The translations under genes were made by a program, and so were the position numbers. Source: Lingula anatina (Eukaryota; Brachiopoda; Lingulata; Lingulida; Lingulidae). From it: a DNA stretch of 64,000 nt. The stretch covers positions 68,649 to 132,648 of the forward strand of contig NW_019775812.1 of NCBI RefSeq assembly GCF_001039355.2. Direction: 5' to 3'. Numbering within the stretch: the first letter of the stretch is position 1; each line of letters opens with the position of its first letter. Shown piece after piece: positions 36,717-49,000 of this stretch. A model generated the notes under the pieces. It searched no databases, was not told the DNA's origin, and saw nothing but the letters and a program-made list of their open reading frames with translations.

Positions 36717-37800
36717 ATGGAGAAGGGTATCTTCGTCGCAGCTTGCTTGTTCCTGGTGATTGCCATTTATTGTGAGTATATCATGGCCAACAGAAGTCTG
36801 GCCGTTCGTCTTTTAGTGGACGCTAGGGAAACAGATTCGGCATATACTTTTTTGCAATAGGTGCCTGGGAATAGAGCAAAGATTATTAGCACCATGGTAG
36901 ATGTAAAATGAAGCCTAAATCTCGTTTCATATCGAGACGTAAGTCTTTTTGCATCGCAACAGTTTTTAGAAAAACCGTCCCACCCCCTATTTCGAAAAGT
37001 TATTGAATATATGTACAACTACTTGATTTACCAAAGACCTAAGCGAGTCATCGAAATTTCACGAAAACCACCCTGTAATACGATATAATATTATCTAACA
37101 ATCTGCTTTGTAGGTACTCCCTCTGAGGCCGATCTGCGTGAATCCGACTTCAAGCTCCATGAGACATATCCTGGTGGGCTGCACGTGTCTTCTAAAGGTA
37201 AGCTAGCAGTCTACTAACGGATATATTCCCCCATGCCTCAGATATGTCATGGTCAAATGCGTCAGCGGTGCCGTGACACAATCGTTTTATGTCTAACAAA
37301 TACCTATGAATATTACAGCAGCTTCAGGAGAATTTGAGAATTCATCCGACTTCTTCATTTAAATTTGGCAGTGCAGAAATGAGCGATTTCTTCTACATTC
37401 TAGACGGATAGGGAAACTTTTGAGTGGCTTCGAATTCTTTAATTCCACCTCACCCTCTCTCTTTCCCTTTCTCTATTTACTTTTGATAGCAATCTACATT
37501 TGAAATTTCTGTAAAAATACGCATAATAATTGTAATAATAATAAAACAGATAACAAGGGTAAAAAGACATAAATGATAACGACAACTTAAAGGATAGTTA
37601 AAATAAGATAAAATACAATATTGTTGAGAAAATAAACACAACAAGCCTTATTTGGGGTTTCGATTTTTAAATAAAATAAAATGAATAAATTAAAAACCAA
37701 ATCTTATTTTCCAGAACGGCGTTCCCTAGACGATGTTCTCGACTCGCAGGAGAGCGCCAAGTCCTTCGCTGTCAACAAACGCGAAGAAGGAGGCCGCTGA
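36717..37800 (+). CDS. small secreted prohormone-like peptide, gene 2
   Basis: Exons are 36717-36771, 37114-37197 and 37715-37800: 225 nt and 74 residues, with the same three-exon, phase-1 structure as gene 1. The signal peptide differs at 2 of 19 residues. Exon 3 differs at 3 of 28 and keeps RR, SLDDVLDSQESAKSFAVN and KR before EEGGR. Exon 2 is largely different apart from the SEA near its start and the SSK-type end. It lies downstream of gene 1 in the same orientation, with matching promoter and 3' sequence. It is a tandem paralog rather than an allele, because its introns and flanks are much more diverged than the haplotype copies elsewhere in the window. Function unknown. Confidence 0.7.
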
Positions 37801-37891
37801 CTGGCTCTAAAAACTACACTACTTTTTCTGTTGTGCAATTTTGTTTCTGTGTTTGATTCTGTGATGATGAGATTGAAACAGTTTCAATACA

Positions 37892-37897
37892 AATAAA
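37892..37897 (+). terminator. poly(A) signal of peptide gene 2
   Basis: AATAAA lies 92 bases after the stop, then ACACAGTTACTAACATA and a GT run as in gene 1. Confidence 0.7.
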
Positions 37898-37939
37898 CAC
37901 AGTTACTAACATAATGCTCGCGCTTGTGTGTGTGTGTTT

Positions 37940-40900
37940 CTCTCTCTCTCTGTGTTTGTGTGTTATAACTGTCGGGATGCGAATGTTTAGTAATATGTGC
38001 ATCGCGGCACTGTTGCTATGCGTCGACAAACGGCACCTATAAATAAATAATTAAATGATGAACTACGAGCTTTTTCCTTTCAAATTAATTCTGAACTGCT
38101 TTTTTATAAATTAACAAACAACTAAATGAATGAATAAAAAACCAAATAAATAAACTTTCTGTTTGAAGCTAAATTTTTTTCGATATTCCCTCGTTTATAT
38201 AGCAAACAGTAGCCATGAACTCTCTCTTCCGTCGCTATATATAAAATCGCACTGTGAAGCAAATACGCCCAAAAGTATAAAATTAGAAAGACTCTTTACG
38301 AATTTTAATTTTATATTAAAATATAAAGTATAATTATTGGTAATACGTTTTCTTTCATCTTCATTTTCTTTTATTTTGCGCTTTTATTACGTATCAATGT
38401 TGGCACCTTGAAAAATAAAGTGAAACAACAATCTTTTCGAATATATTCAATTTAATGATATAACCAACAATGTTACAGTTAATGGGTCTTATGTATAACA
38501 GAATGATATAAAATACGATGCAATATCACATTATAATGGTAATAAGTGTTACTATACATACAAATGGTAGACTATCATGAAATTTGATAAATCATTCAAC
38601 TCCTCCTTTTTTTTGCCCTTATGTAACTATCGTTTTCTACTTTTGAACGTGCGGCTCGTTTGAAGTTGCTACGTGACAGGAGTATCAGACGTGACAGTCG
38701 CCATCTTGAATTGTGCTACTCTGTCCCAACAAATGAATGAATTTCCAGTTCTGAGGTTTTCCTCCTGCTGCAATCAAAAGGAATACCGTTTTTTTTATAC
38801 TTGTACCACGTGTTTGCATAGTTGAGGACTATTATCTCATTAAAAAAATACCATATAAATGCTCATGGTCGTGACATTCGAATTCTTTTAATGTTGCCTT
38901 CTTTCCAAAAATGATTATATCGTCACATCTGCTCTCTGATAATGGACTACATTGCTCTAGATTGCCGGGTGGTAATATCGGTAACAATTAAAGGGAAAAA
39001 GCCAAATAAATAAATAAATAAAATAACGAGCCTTTACAAACAAAATCTTGTACTGATAACTCCTTTAATTTTCTAGTCTACCATCAATTTTAAGTTATGT
39101 TGAGGCTACATAGTTCCACAACCTGGGGATAATACAATATTTGTCGGAATTCTCATAGTCTAACGTTACATAAAGCAACAGTGCAGTCTCTTGTGTGATT
39201 TATACAACTTGTGACGTCACTGTGCGTCATAACTATGTTAACTTGCACCGACGTTCACTTCTACTTAGTGAGAAATATAGGGTTCCTTATTTAATTCTTT
39301 TCACATTTTTCATAATTATATACACATTGTTATTAACTCGTTATATTGAAATAAACAAATATAATTTATAATCGATTATCAGGACTAACTAGAGCTACCA
39401 GTTACAGCAACATGCTAAGATAAATTAGTACATAGCACTAACATACACATACATAACGGAAATTTCTGTATTATATTTATAATATATACAATTTATCTGG
39501 ATGCTCATGTCAATGGAAATACGGCAAATAATGCCTTCAACACAAGGTGGCTCTGCTCAAGAAAAGACCCTTCACAACCTTGACTTTCAATCTCGTGCAT
39601 GGAATTTTTCTGACTCTTTGTAAAAGTGAAAAAAAAAAAAAGATTAGATTGTAAATTTCTACAGCACCCTACAAATATCTATCTAGTAAGCCCTGCTTTT
39701 ATGGCAGTTAGGGGAGTTTCTGTATCAAAATCAATATTTAAAAATATTCTATCTTACAAAATGACACATTTAAACATTAAATTATTTCAAATTTCTCTAA
39801 CTTTTGGAATGAAAAATTCTTATCAATAAAATGGAAGCTTCTTAAATACAATTTCTACTAAGGACCTCACAGTATATGAACTGAAAAACTGTTTCTCCAC
39901 TGTTTGAAACCTTTTAAACAGCACTCTTCAGTGACCAATTTTGTAGTTTACAATGAAGCATGTACTTTTAAGAGTACAGTGTGCAAAAGAAATAAGACCC
40001 CTTAATAGCCTAGCTGTTGTTGGGGGAGGGGGGGGGAGGAGGTGTCAACTATGTCGCAATGTCACAACCAGTTCTTTCACACCTAACACATCTTATATAT
40101 GTCTCTAAAATCAACTTATCTTGCTACATCCAGTATAGCATATAAAAATTGTTTGATTTACGGGGATTAATTAAGTGTATGAAAGATAAGGCACTGGTGT
40201 TATTTCATTTATAGATTATAACAACAGACTGGATCAAAGTGAACAAGGGTCTGAATATTTCACCACTAAATCTTATCTGCTGAAGAAGTAAACCTTGCTG
40301 AAAACACGGATTAAAAAAATAAATAAAGATTATATAAAGATCTACTGTTGATAAACTAATTTCCTGTTCACAATCTCACATAAAATCACAACCAATTCTC
40401 TGCATCACATTTAGTCCCCATTTTCAAACAGATACAAATCAACTGAAATATTTCAAAATTGGGTGACCCCTCCCCCCAACCCTTTAGCCCTAGATATGTT
40501 TCAATTCTTTCTTAGCACCTTTATAGAATAAGGTAAGGCATACTTCATCCACTGGTACATGAATTGGAAATAGGAGAGTCTAATAAACTACTGACTCACA
40601 ATATCTTTTATGTGATGCATGCAATTAATATACAGCAATGTATTTTGATTACTCCTTTGAAAGAGAAAAAGACAACTATTACTAAGTCTGGCCTATGTGG
40701 TATAGATAGTATATACAATACAATACAATACAATCTATGTCCTACTGGAAGATTACACTATATTATCACATATCATCTTTGTTCTCACTCCACTCCTTTC
40801 CCCATCTCAGATCTCAACAATCAGACATCAATTCTGAATCAGTCTTTTAGGTAACTGACCACTATCAATTAATATAATACGATATAATTAAAGAGGTGAG

Positions 40901-42455
40901 GGAAAAATCTGTATATATAAGATTTTGCAGGAAAAAAGATGAGGTGTTGTGCACCTTCCTAGAAGGTGTCAAATGACTTCCATAGATCACATGACTTTTT
41001 CAGATCACATGACTGGTAGCATCCATATTGGATATATATATATATATTACGTTTTTGACGTCTCCGACTGCATACATATTATATGAAGTTTATATTAGGA
41101 ACCCAGTTTAACTATCACATATACCCAGTGGATGCTGACAGCGTCAAATTCAAAGCACAACTGGTGAACAGTTATATACTCCTTGTGGCGCAATATCATT
41201 TCTGACAGCATGTTTAGTCATTGTGGTACGATATTACTCTCCATACTCTCAATATTACTCAGAATATCATTTTCCTGGTTCTCGGTTTCCCAGTAAAAAG
41301 ATTGAAGTTTTGTCTCTTGGCCTTCACAGTTCCTGTACACTGGAAGTAAGACGTGCAGAATAACCTGGCCAGTATTGCCTCGCCAAAGCCAATATTCCCA
41401 CAGCCAGAAATCTTCCTTCCAACGGAAAATCAGCCACCAACTGTGTCAGAAAGTAATGGTATAATGGGTTATGTGAACAAATATAATATCTTTTCATGCA
41501 TTTCCTGTTTCTTTCTGTGAAATCTTGAATAATGCATTTTCTGACATAACTTCCTGAAGTATTTTTAATCACATCTTCAATTACACACATTTTCATGCCA
41601 TTTTTCTTGCCAGTTAGAATTTATTTCCACAATGCAATTTTCTTGTCAGCTTGAAATCCCTGTGTCACAAATCCAGTGATGTCATGCTGCTATTTTCAAT
41701 TAAGATGGCCCTGCAGTGCTTTTGCTCCAATGTGTCTCCTTCACTGTGACCTAAAAATGACAAAGAAGACAATTAATGCAATGCACAAGTTGCATAGTCA
41801 AACAAAAGGTATACAGCTAGGTGGAGCTGGCGGTGGTGGTGGTGACAGGTTAGTTAAAGCTCTGTGTAGACTATAAAATGTACTGCTGTAGGTTTCTTAG
41901 AAAACATGTAACCAAAATGAATTATATAAAGCACATGTGGAGTATCAAATAACATTTTATAAGCCAATTATATATGCTTTAAAACACATGCATAATCAAA
42001 TGAATCTAAAAGTTATTAAGCAAAATTGTTTAATCATGGAGATAGCATGTAACAATTTAACATTTTTAAACACCAAAGAATATAAATCGATGCAAACAAA
42101 AATCAAAACACAAAGGAATGAACTTAAAAATCACACAACTCTGTCCAAAAACAATCAATTGAATAAAAAGAAAATAAAACAATTAAAATATTAGAAATGA
42201 AGTAAAAAAGGTTACCAGTAAATGGAATTAAATGCAAAAGACAACATAGAAACCAAGGGCAAAAACAAAATCAAAGGCAAGCAAAAACATTCTCAAAAGT
42301 GCCAAACATCATATCAAACATGTGTAGTAATGCAAAACGAAAAAAATAAATAAATAAAACGAAATAAATCAAAAAGCCAGACAGTAACCTTTTCCGAAAA
42401 TGATAAAAATGTTACAACTATTAATGAGTTATAAAGAATAAAACCAGGCCATGTT
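37940..42455. other. long intergenic stretch or distal 3' flank of the Cobl gene, no coding seen
   Basis: AT-rich sequence with no supported exon on either strand. It holds simple runs only, such as AAAT near 39007, a G-rich tract near 40022-40040, and TA near 41033-41048. Some of 40-42.4 kb could be extended 3' UTR of the - strand Cobl-family gene, which I cannot show. Confidence 0.45.
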
Positions 42456-42459
42456 TTTT

Positions 42460-42465
42460 TTTATT
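42460..42465 (-). terminator. candidate poly(A) signal of the Cobl-family gene
   Basis: TTTATT on the + strand is AATAAA on the coding strand, about 160 bases after the stop codon. Confidence 0.5.
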
Positions 42466-42623
42466 GGAAGTGTAGTAGGAAGTCTAGTTAATACTGGAAC
42501 ACCATCTAAGGTCCTAGCCATAAGTTTCTACACTAACTAGGTTCACTTCAAACCACATCGTTGTACACTGATATATCTTACGTCAAAGCCTCCATATAGA
42601 TAACATGGTGGTAGGATTGGGGA

Positions 42624-43026
42624 TTATTTAGGCTTATAGCTGACCTTCCGTAGATTATTACGCCCTCCAGCATTACGAATGGCGATCATAAGCTCCTCAT
42701 GGGGGTCCAGTTGGGGTTCAAAACGCTTCGATGGTGGCCTCTGATTGGCTGGTTTCAAGTTGACCTTCAGCGCTGTCATTTCAGATGCATCAGGCAGTTT
42801 GAAGGTGTCGTCGGATGCTGGTGGTTTGGCCTGTCCATTGGATGTTGGTTTCACAGGTCCGTTAGCGGCTGATTTGATGGAGCCGTTTGGCACTTGGTTG
42901 GAAGGTGGTGGCGGAGGAGGCGGTGGTGGTGGGGCAGACGCAGGAGCAGGTGGCGCCACAGGCGGGGGTACAGTGGATATCATGGAAGACCGAGGAGACG
43001 AGTATGGTTTTGGGAGAGCTGCAGAC
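42624..43026 (-). CDS. COBL: Cobl exon: polyproline and C-terminal WH2 domain
   Basis: This last coding exon ends in TAA. It encodes a run of nine or more prolines (profilin or SH3 ligand type) followed by NGPVKPTSNGQ-like spacer. The end is DPHEELMIAIRNAGGRNNLR then KV, a WH2 helix plus the LRKV-type actin-cleft motif. Confidence 0.85.
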
Positions 43027-46000
43027 CTAGATGAATAGATGGATAAACATGCGGTTATGCATCATTCTTTAAGAAGGCAGCAATTGCAAGGAAGATAATT
43101 AAGACAAAACCATGCTATGTATGGCATGCAGCCATAATTTGCCAAATTTTAATAACTTTGAAAAAAAAAAAAAAAAAACTTTGGGTGACTGGGTGAGTGT
43201 GTGGGGCAGTCCTTCAGGTGTTTCCAAAGAAAGTCAATATTTTCCCTGAAAATATTTTTTCAATAGTAAAATAGGTCCTTTGACTTGTGAATTGATTCTG
43301 CAAGGCTTTAACAAAGTGGGATTCTTATTCTTAAAATTTTTTTCCATAGCCAAATGAAAATGATTAACAAATGAAATAAAATTGATTTTGATAAGTGATG
43401 AGACAGCAGTGTACAGCGAGTCATTCCCCAGCAAAGGTCTGAAAACATTTTGTACACATTCAAGTAACTACACATGCTGTATTTAGTATACCAATAAGTA
43501 TACAAATGTCAATACAACCATTATACAAAAGATGACAATCAAAAACACCTGACAAAAACCTACCTTGAAGTATCCTCCTGTGACTTCTGTGTATTGTACG
43601 AAGCTGAAGTCCCTAATTCCGCCTTGATGTCTCGAACTTGTGTAAAGCTAGACTGGCGGTCCAACTTGGCTCCATAGCCGCGGGGAATAGTGCTGGTGAT
43701 ACTGGAGGACCTGGGACAGGAGATAGTCAGAATTTTATGACGAATATTTATGAAAAGGTAAAGTGAAAACAGATATCAGAAAGTCATGGTATTAGATTTG
43801 CAGAATTAGTTTCTATAAATAATATATATTTATAACAAAAAAGGTCGTTCAGGGAGAGTATGAAATGACATCCGAATAAAAATGGACACTAGTATCAAAT
43901 CACACATAACTCTTGTAAGTAAAAAAAAGTTCCATACTAATCTGATCTAAAATTTGTTATTTTGCCTTAATATAGAGAGGAAAAAAAATCCACGTTACCT
44001 CTCCAGCTTTGGTTTTGTGACAGTAGCCTCAGCTTCAACTGTTTTTGCTTCACTGGCAGCAACTGTCTCTGAAGCTGGGGCCCCCTGTCCTTGTTCTCTC
44101 GCACGTGCTGCAGCCGCCATCTTTTCTGACTCTGAGATAGCGTTGCTAAAGACTTCCATGCTTTCACGTAACATTGCCATCCTCTGCAGGTGCATCTGCA
44201 TCTGTTCTTGAAGAGATCCTGCCTGCACTATTTTCTTTTCTTCCAAGATTGCCTAAAGTAAACGACAAATACACACATGTAAATGAAATATGAAAACGTA
44301 AAGTGTAATACTGAGTTACTACATGCACACATAATTGTATGTGTATGGTCTTATAAAGTCAACCATACCACCTGCTAAACTGATAACAAACAGATTTCCT
44401 GCTTGAACTCACACCATATTGAAGTACATTATCAAGAACAGTCATGCTCAAAATCATTGTTTAACATGGCTATTAGTTAAACTTACTCTAGCAGAAGAAA
44501 CAGTGTAGTCACCAGGACATCTTCACTGCCACGTGTACAACTCAATGTTGAAATCAAAAGTGTGACTGTTAACATATCTGGCTACATAAACAACATGGTA
44601 CAATTTAAGACCCATTTCCAGTGGACTTGAACCCACCTAACAATGAACCATTATGATAAGCTTATCATGCATGGTCAATTAAATATCACGCAACTTTCCT
44701 CAATCATAGACGATAGTGGGAGCAGCAGAAGGATAAGATTTCTTGCTTAATATGAGCTAGTTGTAACTAGACATCCAGCTGAAACGTAAATCTCTACTGG
44801 AAACTGGCCTTTGAATGACATCTAGGGCAGGGTTAATATGCCTATTGCATGTCTTAAGCTCTCAGGTGGCTTGAAGTGACCACTATGTGGCCAGGTGCTC
44901 ACACAATCATTATCAGTCAATGTCCAGACTGGACACAAACTGGACAGCTCTCTAGTAAACCTGTCTAGGACTGGTTTAACACACAAACATAAACAAATAG
45001 GTCTTAGCTACAAGACCAAAATGTTTTAGTTTGACTCAATAATAGAACATAATAGACTGTTGGACCTGTTTTATATAATATTATTTTATTTGATATTATC
45101 TAATTTAATTTCATTATTATTTTAGCGTATGACTACAAACATATCCTGAATTAAAACAGACAAACAAACAAACAATCAATCAATCAAACAAACAAACTAA
45201 CAGACAAACAAGATATTTACCTGGTTCTGCATGAGCTGGGCTTGCCATAGTCCAAACTGTTGCTGTAACTGTTCATACTGTCCCTGTAACTGTCGTTGTT
45301 CTCTTAACTTTTTATCTACCTCCTTGGAAAGATACACAGAAGAAAAGTTCATCTATCATATCCGATCTCAAAAATATAGGAGTAATACAAAATTGGAATT
45401 TATGGGTGGTCCAGTATCACACTGAATACAGAAGTAATCACAAATGTTACACAAAAGAAAACAACACTGCAAATCAGGCATATAAAAAATTAATATGTTC
45501 ACAAGTATTCTCAACCTACCTGCAGCCATTCTTTCTCTGTCTTGAGGCCATCAGCACCCCCTAGTAAAGAGGGTGAGGTGGGGCGTGGGCTGGGATCTGG
45601 GGTGTCCATGTCTGTAGTCTCCAGCTCGCTGTCCGTCTCTACTTTGACTGGAACTGCACGGATTGTCTGAAGACAACGTACAAATTGATTTATTTATAGT
45701 GAACTTTATAAATTTTATACCACTTTTGTTATCTGTATATCTTTTTTTTTTTTTTTTTTTAGAATGATAGCCAACCTGAACACAATTCATGATGGACATC
45801 TTGGAAAAAACGGGAATTATTTTAGTAATATATTGTTTATAGTGGGATAAGAGACATTTTGTTGACTTGTTCAGTTGCTGGCCATCCTTAATGCTTTGGA
45901 CCAATGAAGTTATAAATCCTGGCCTTAAAGACTAGTAATCTATCTAGGGCACAAACTAGATTCGAAAAACACTGCGAAATCCAGCCCCTCCCCCATACTC

Positions 46001-49000
46001 ACCCCTGGTGATGGCATCTTGTTCACATAATAATCTTCTTTTTCAATAATAAACTCTTCTTTCGGGGTCTCTGATGGGGTATTATCTCCAGAGGCAGCAT
46101 CCTTCTCCTGTTCCTTCTGGGTCTCTTCTTCAGATGACTTCTCAGTCTTTTCCTCAACAGGTGGAGGCACTGGTCCTGGTATGGCGGCCACCTGGCTACC
46201 GTATATTTCCTGCAGGCTACGGCGCTGAATAACTTTGGGTTGACTATTGACTACTGGTGGTGGGGCGTCAATTACGACAGGCTGACTAGCAGGTGCTTTG
46301 CGTGGGGCACTTTTGGGCACAATGAATTCAGTTTTTCCCATACGCGGGCCAATCCATGGGTTTTTGTATTCAAAGTCATCCTGGTTTGCCCTTCGTTTTG
46401 GTTCAGCTTTTTTAACGACTGCTTGTGCTAACTCAGCTTTCAGAGGGTCCGAATGCTGAGCAACATTGGGTTGCTTAGCAGGCTCTTCCTTTTGCTTTTT
46501 ATTAACTGAGGTTTTCACTGCAGGGAGAGCAATCTGAGATATGGATTTCTCTTCTAGCATGGTGTCTGCCTCTCCTTCACCTTGCTGGGGGTAGTCTACT
46601 GGTTTGGATTTTTTGATATTTTCGTCTTCTTTTCCAGTCTCTTTTGCCTTCCCACTGACATTGCCAGAGATTTCCTGTAGAAGGGCTTTTGATTTATTTT
46701 TCTTTTTATCTGCTGCGTCGACCTCTTTCTGGGCCTCTTTTATTGAATCAGCATCACTTTCAGATGTTTCGATTTCAATCACTGGTTTGGGTTTGACATC
46801 TTCATCATCTTCATTCCTCGTGTGCTGAACAGGGATTTCCACAGGCTTGTCATCTTCGGTATTCGATTCAGTATTTAGCTCAGGTGAGATATATTCAGGC
46901 ACCTCCTCTGATTGGCTTATTGTGTCCTCCATTGCCATATATGGAGCATCGTATTCCACTTTAATTCTCTGAGAAGGAACTTTCATCTCCTCCGTCTCAG
47001 GAAGTTCATGAACATCATCTTTAATTGAGCTTGACTCAGAATCAGTATCGCCATGTCGAACAAAAGTCCCTGTTTCTGATTGGTCAGATGGTTGGGAAAT
47101 ATCAGGACTGGAAAGTGGTTCATCGTCTGGAATATTTCCATCGTGAATATCAGCTGTCATCTCACTCATTTTTTCAACAAATTGAGCCATCTCGTTTTTG
47201 TACCCTTCGTCTGAAAGTATAGTTAATGAACAAATAAACAAAATTTCAGTTGTTTCGAAAGTTCCCTTTTTTTCATACATGACAAATGTATAAAAAANNN
47301 NNNNNNNNNNNNNNNNNNNNNNNNNNNNNNNNNNNNNNNNNNNNNNNNNNNNNNNNNNNNNNNNNNNNNNNNNNNNNNNNNNNNNNNNNNNNNNNNNNNN
47401 GAAAAACACTGCGAAATCCAGCCCCTCCCCCATACTCACCCCTGGTGATGGCATCTTGTTCACATAATAATCTTCTTTTTCAATAATAAACTCTTCTTTC
47501 GGGGTCTCTGATGGGGTATTATCTCCAGAGGCAGCATCCTTCTCCTGTCCCTTCTGGGTCTCTTCTTCAGATGACTTCTCAGTCTTTTCCTCAACAGGTG
47601 GAGGCACTGGTCCTGGTATGGCGGCCACCTGGCTACCGTATATTTCCTGCAGGCTACGGCGCTGAATAACTTTGGGTTGACTATTGACTACTGGTGGTGG
47701 GGCGTCAATTACGACAGGCTGACTAGCAGGTGCTTTGCGTGGGGCACTTTTGGGCACAATGAATTCAGTTTTTCCCATACGCGGGCCAATCCATGGGTTT
47801 TTGTATTCAAAGTCATCCTGGTTTGCCCTTCGTTTTGGTTCAGCTTTTTTAACGACTGCTTGTGCTAACTCAGCTTTCAGAGGGTCCGAATGCTGAGCAA
47901 CATTGGGTTGCTTAGCAGGCTCTTCCTTTTGCTTTTTATTAACTGAGGTTTTCACTGCAGGGAGAGCAATCTGAGATATGGATTTCTCTTCTAGCATGGT
48001 GTCTGCCTCTCCTTCACCTTGCTGGGGGTAGTCTACTGGTTTGGATTTTTTGATATTTTCGTCTTCTTTTCCAGTCTCTTTTGCCTTCCCACTGACATTG
48101 CCAGAGATTTCCTGTAGAAGGGCTTTTGATTTATTTTTCTTTTTATCTGCTGCGTCGACCTCTTTCTGGGCCTCTTTTATTGAATCAGCATCACTTTCAG
48201 ATGTTTCGATTTCAATCACTGGTTTGGGTTTGACATCTTCATCATCTTCATTCCTCGTGTGCTGAACAGGGATTTCCACAGGCTTGTCATCTTCGGTATT
48301 CGATTCAGTATTTAGCTCAGGTGAGATATATTCAGGCACCTCCTCTGATTGGCTTATTGTGTCCTCCATTGCCATATATGGAGCATCGTATTCCACTTTA
48401 ATTCTCTGAGAAGGAACTTTCATCTCCTCCGTCTCAGGAAGTTCGTGAACATCATCTTTAATTGAGCTCGACTCAGAATCAGTATCGCCATGTCGTACAA
48501 AAGTCCCTGTTTCTGATTGGTCAGATGGTTGGGAAATATCAGGACTGGAAAGTGGTTCATCGTCTGGAATATTTCCATCGTGAATATCAGCTGTCATCTC
48601 ACTCATTTTTTCGACAAATTGAGCCATCTCGTTTTTGTACCCTTCGTCTGAAAGTATAGTTAATGAACAAATAAACAAAATTTTAGTTGTTTCGAAAGTT
48701 CCCTTTTTTTCATACATGACAAATGTATAAAAAAAGCACCCCCCCCGACACAAGCATAAATATAATCCAGAAGAACAAAGGTGTTAGCACATTAAATTCT
48801 CTAAGCATAAAATTACTGATATATACCTCCTACTTCTCAGTAAAGCAAAAGCTGTTGCTCTGACAATAATTCACTCAAACAAGAGCAGAATATAACTTCC
48901 ACAAATCAAAGCAAAAGCTACCAGTCCTCTCCCTGTACAAACTGCACTGTTGAAGATAATGGACAGGACTGAGCACTGTGTAACATCATATACATAAAAC

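Noticed and set aside
36642-36860. 72-codon frame over the second peptide promoter
   Set aside because: It reads through the splice donor at 36772 and starts in the 5' leader; the three-exon model is supported by its paralog.
40541-42194. Several Lys/Asn-rich frames between the peptide and Cobl genes
   Set aside because: Low-complexity AT-rich translations without domains or splice context.
42745-43038. Glycine-rich protein on the + strand
   Set aside because: It is the antisense of the Cobl polyproline/WH2 exon, which has correct splice sites, stop codon and domain.
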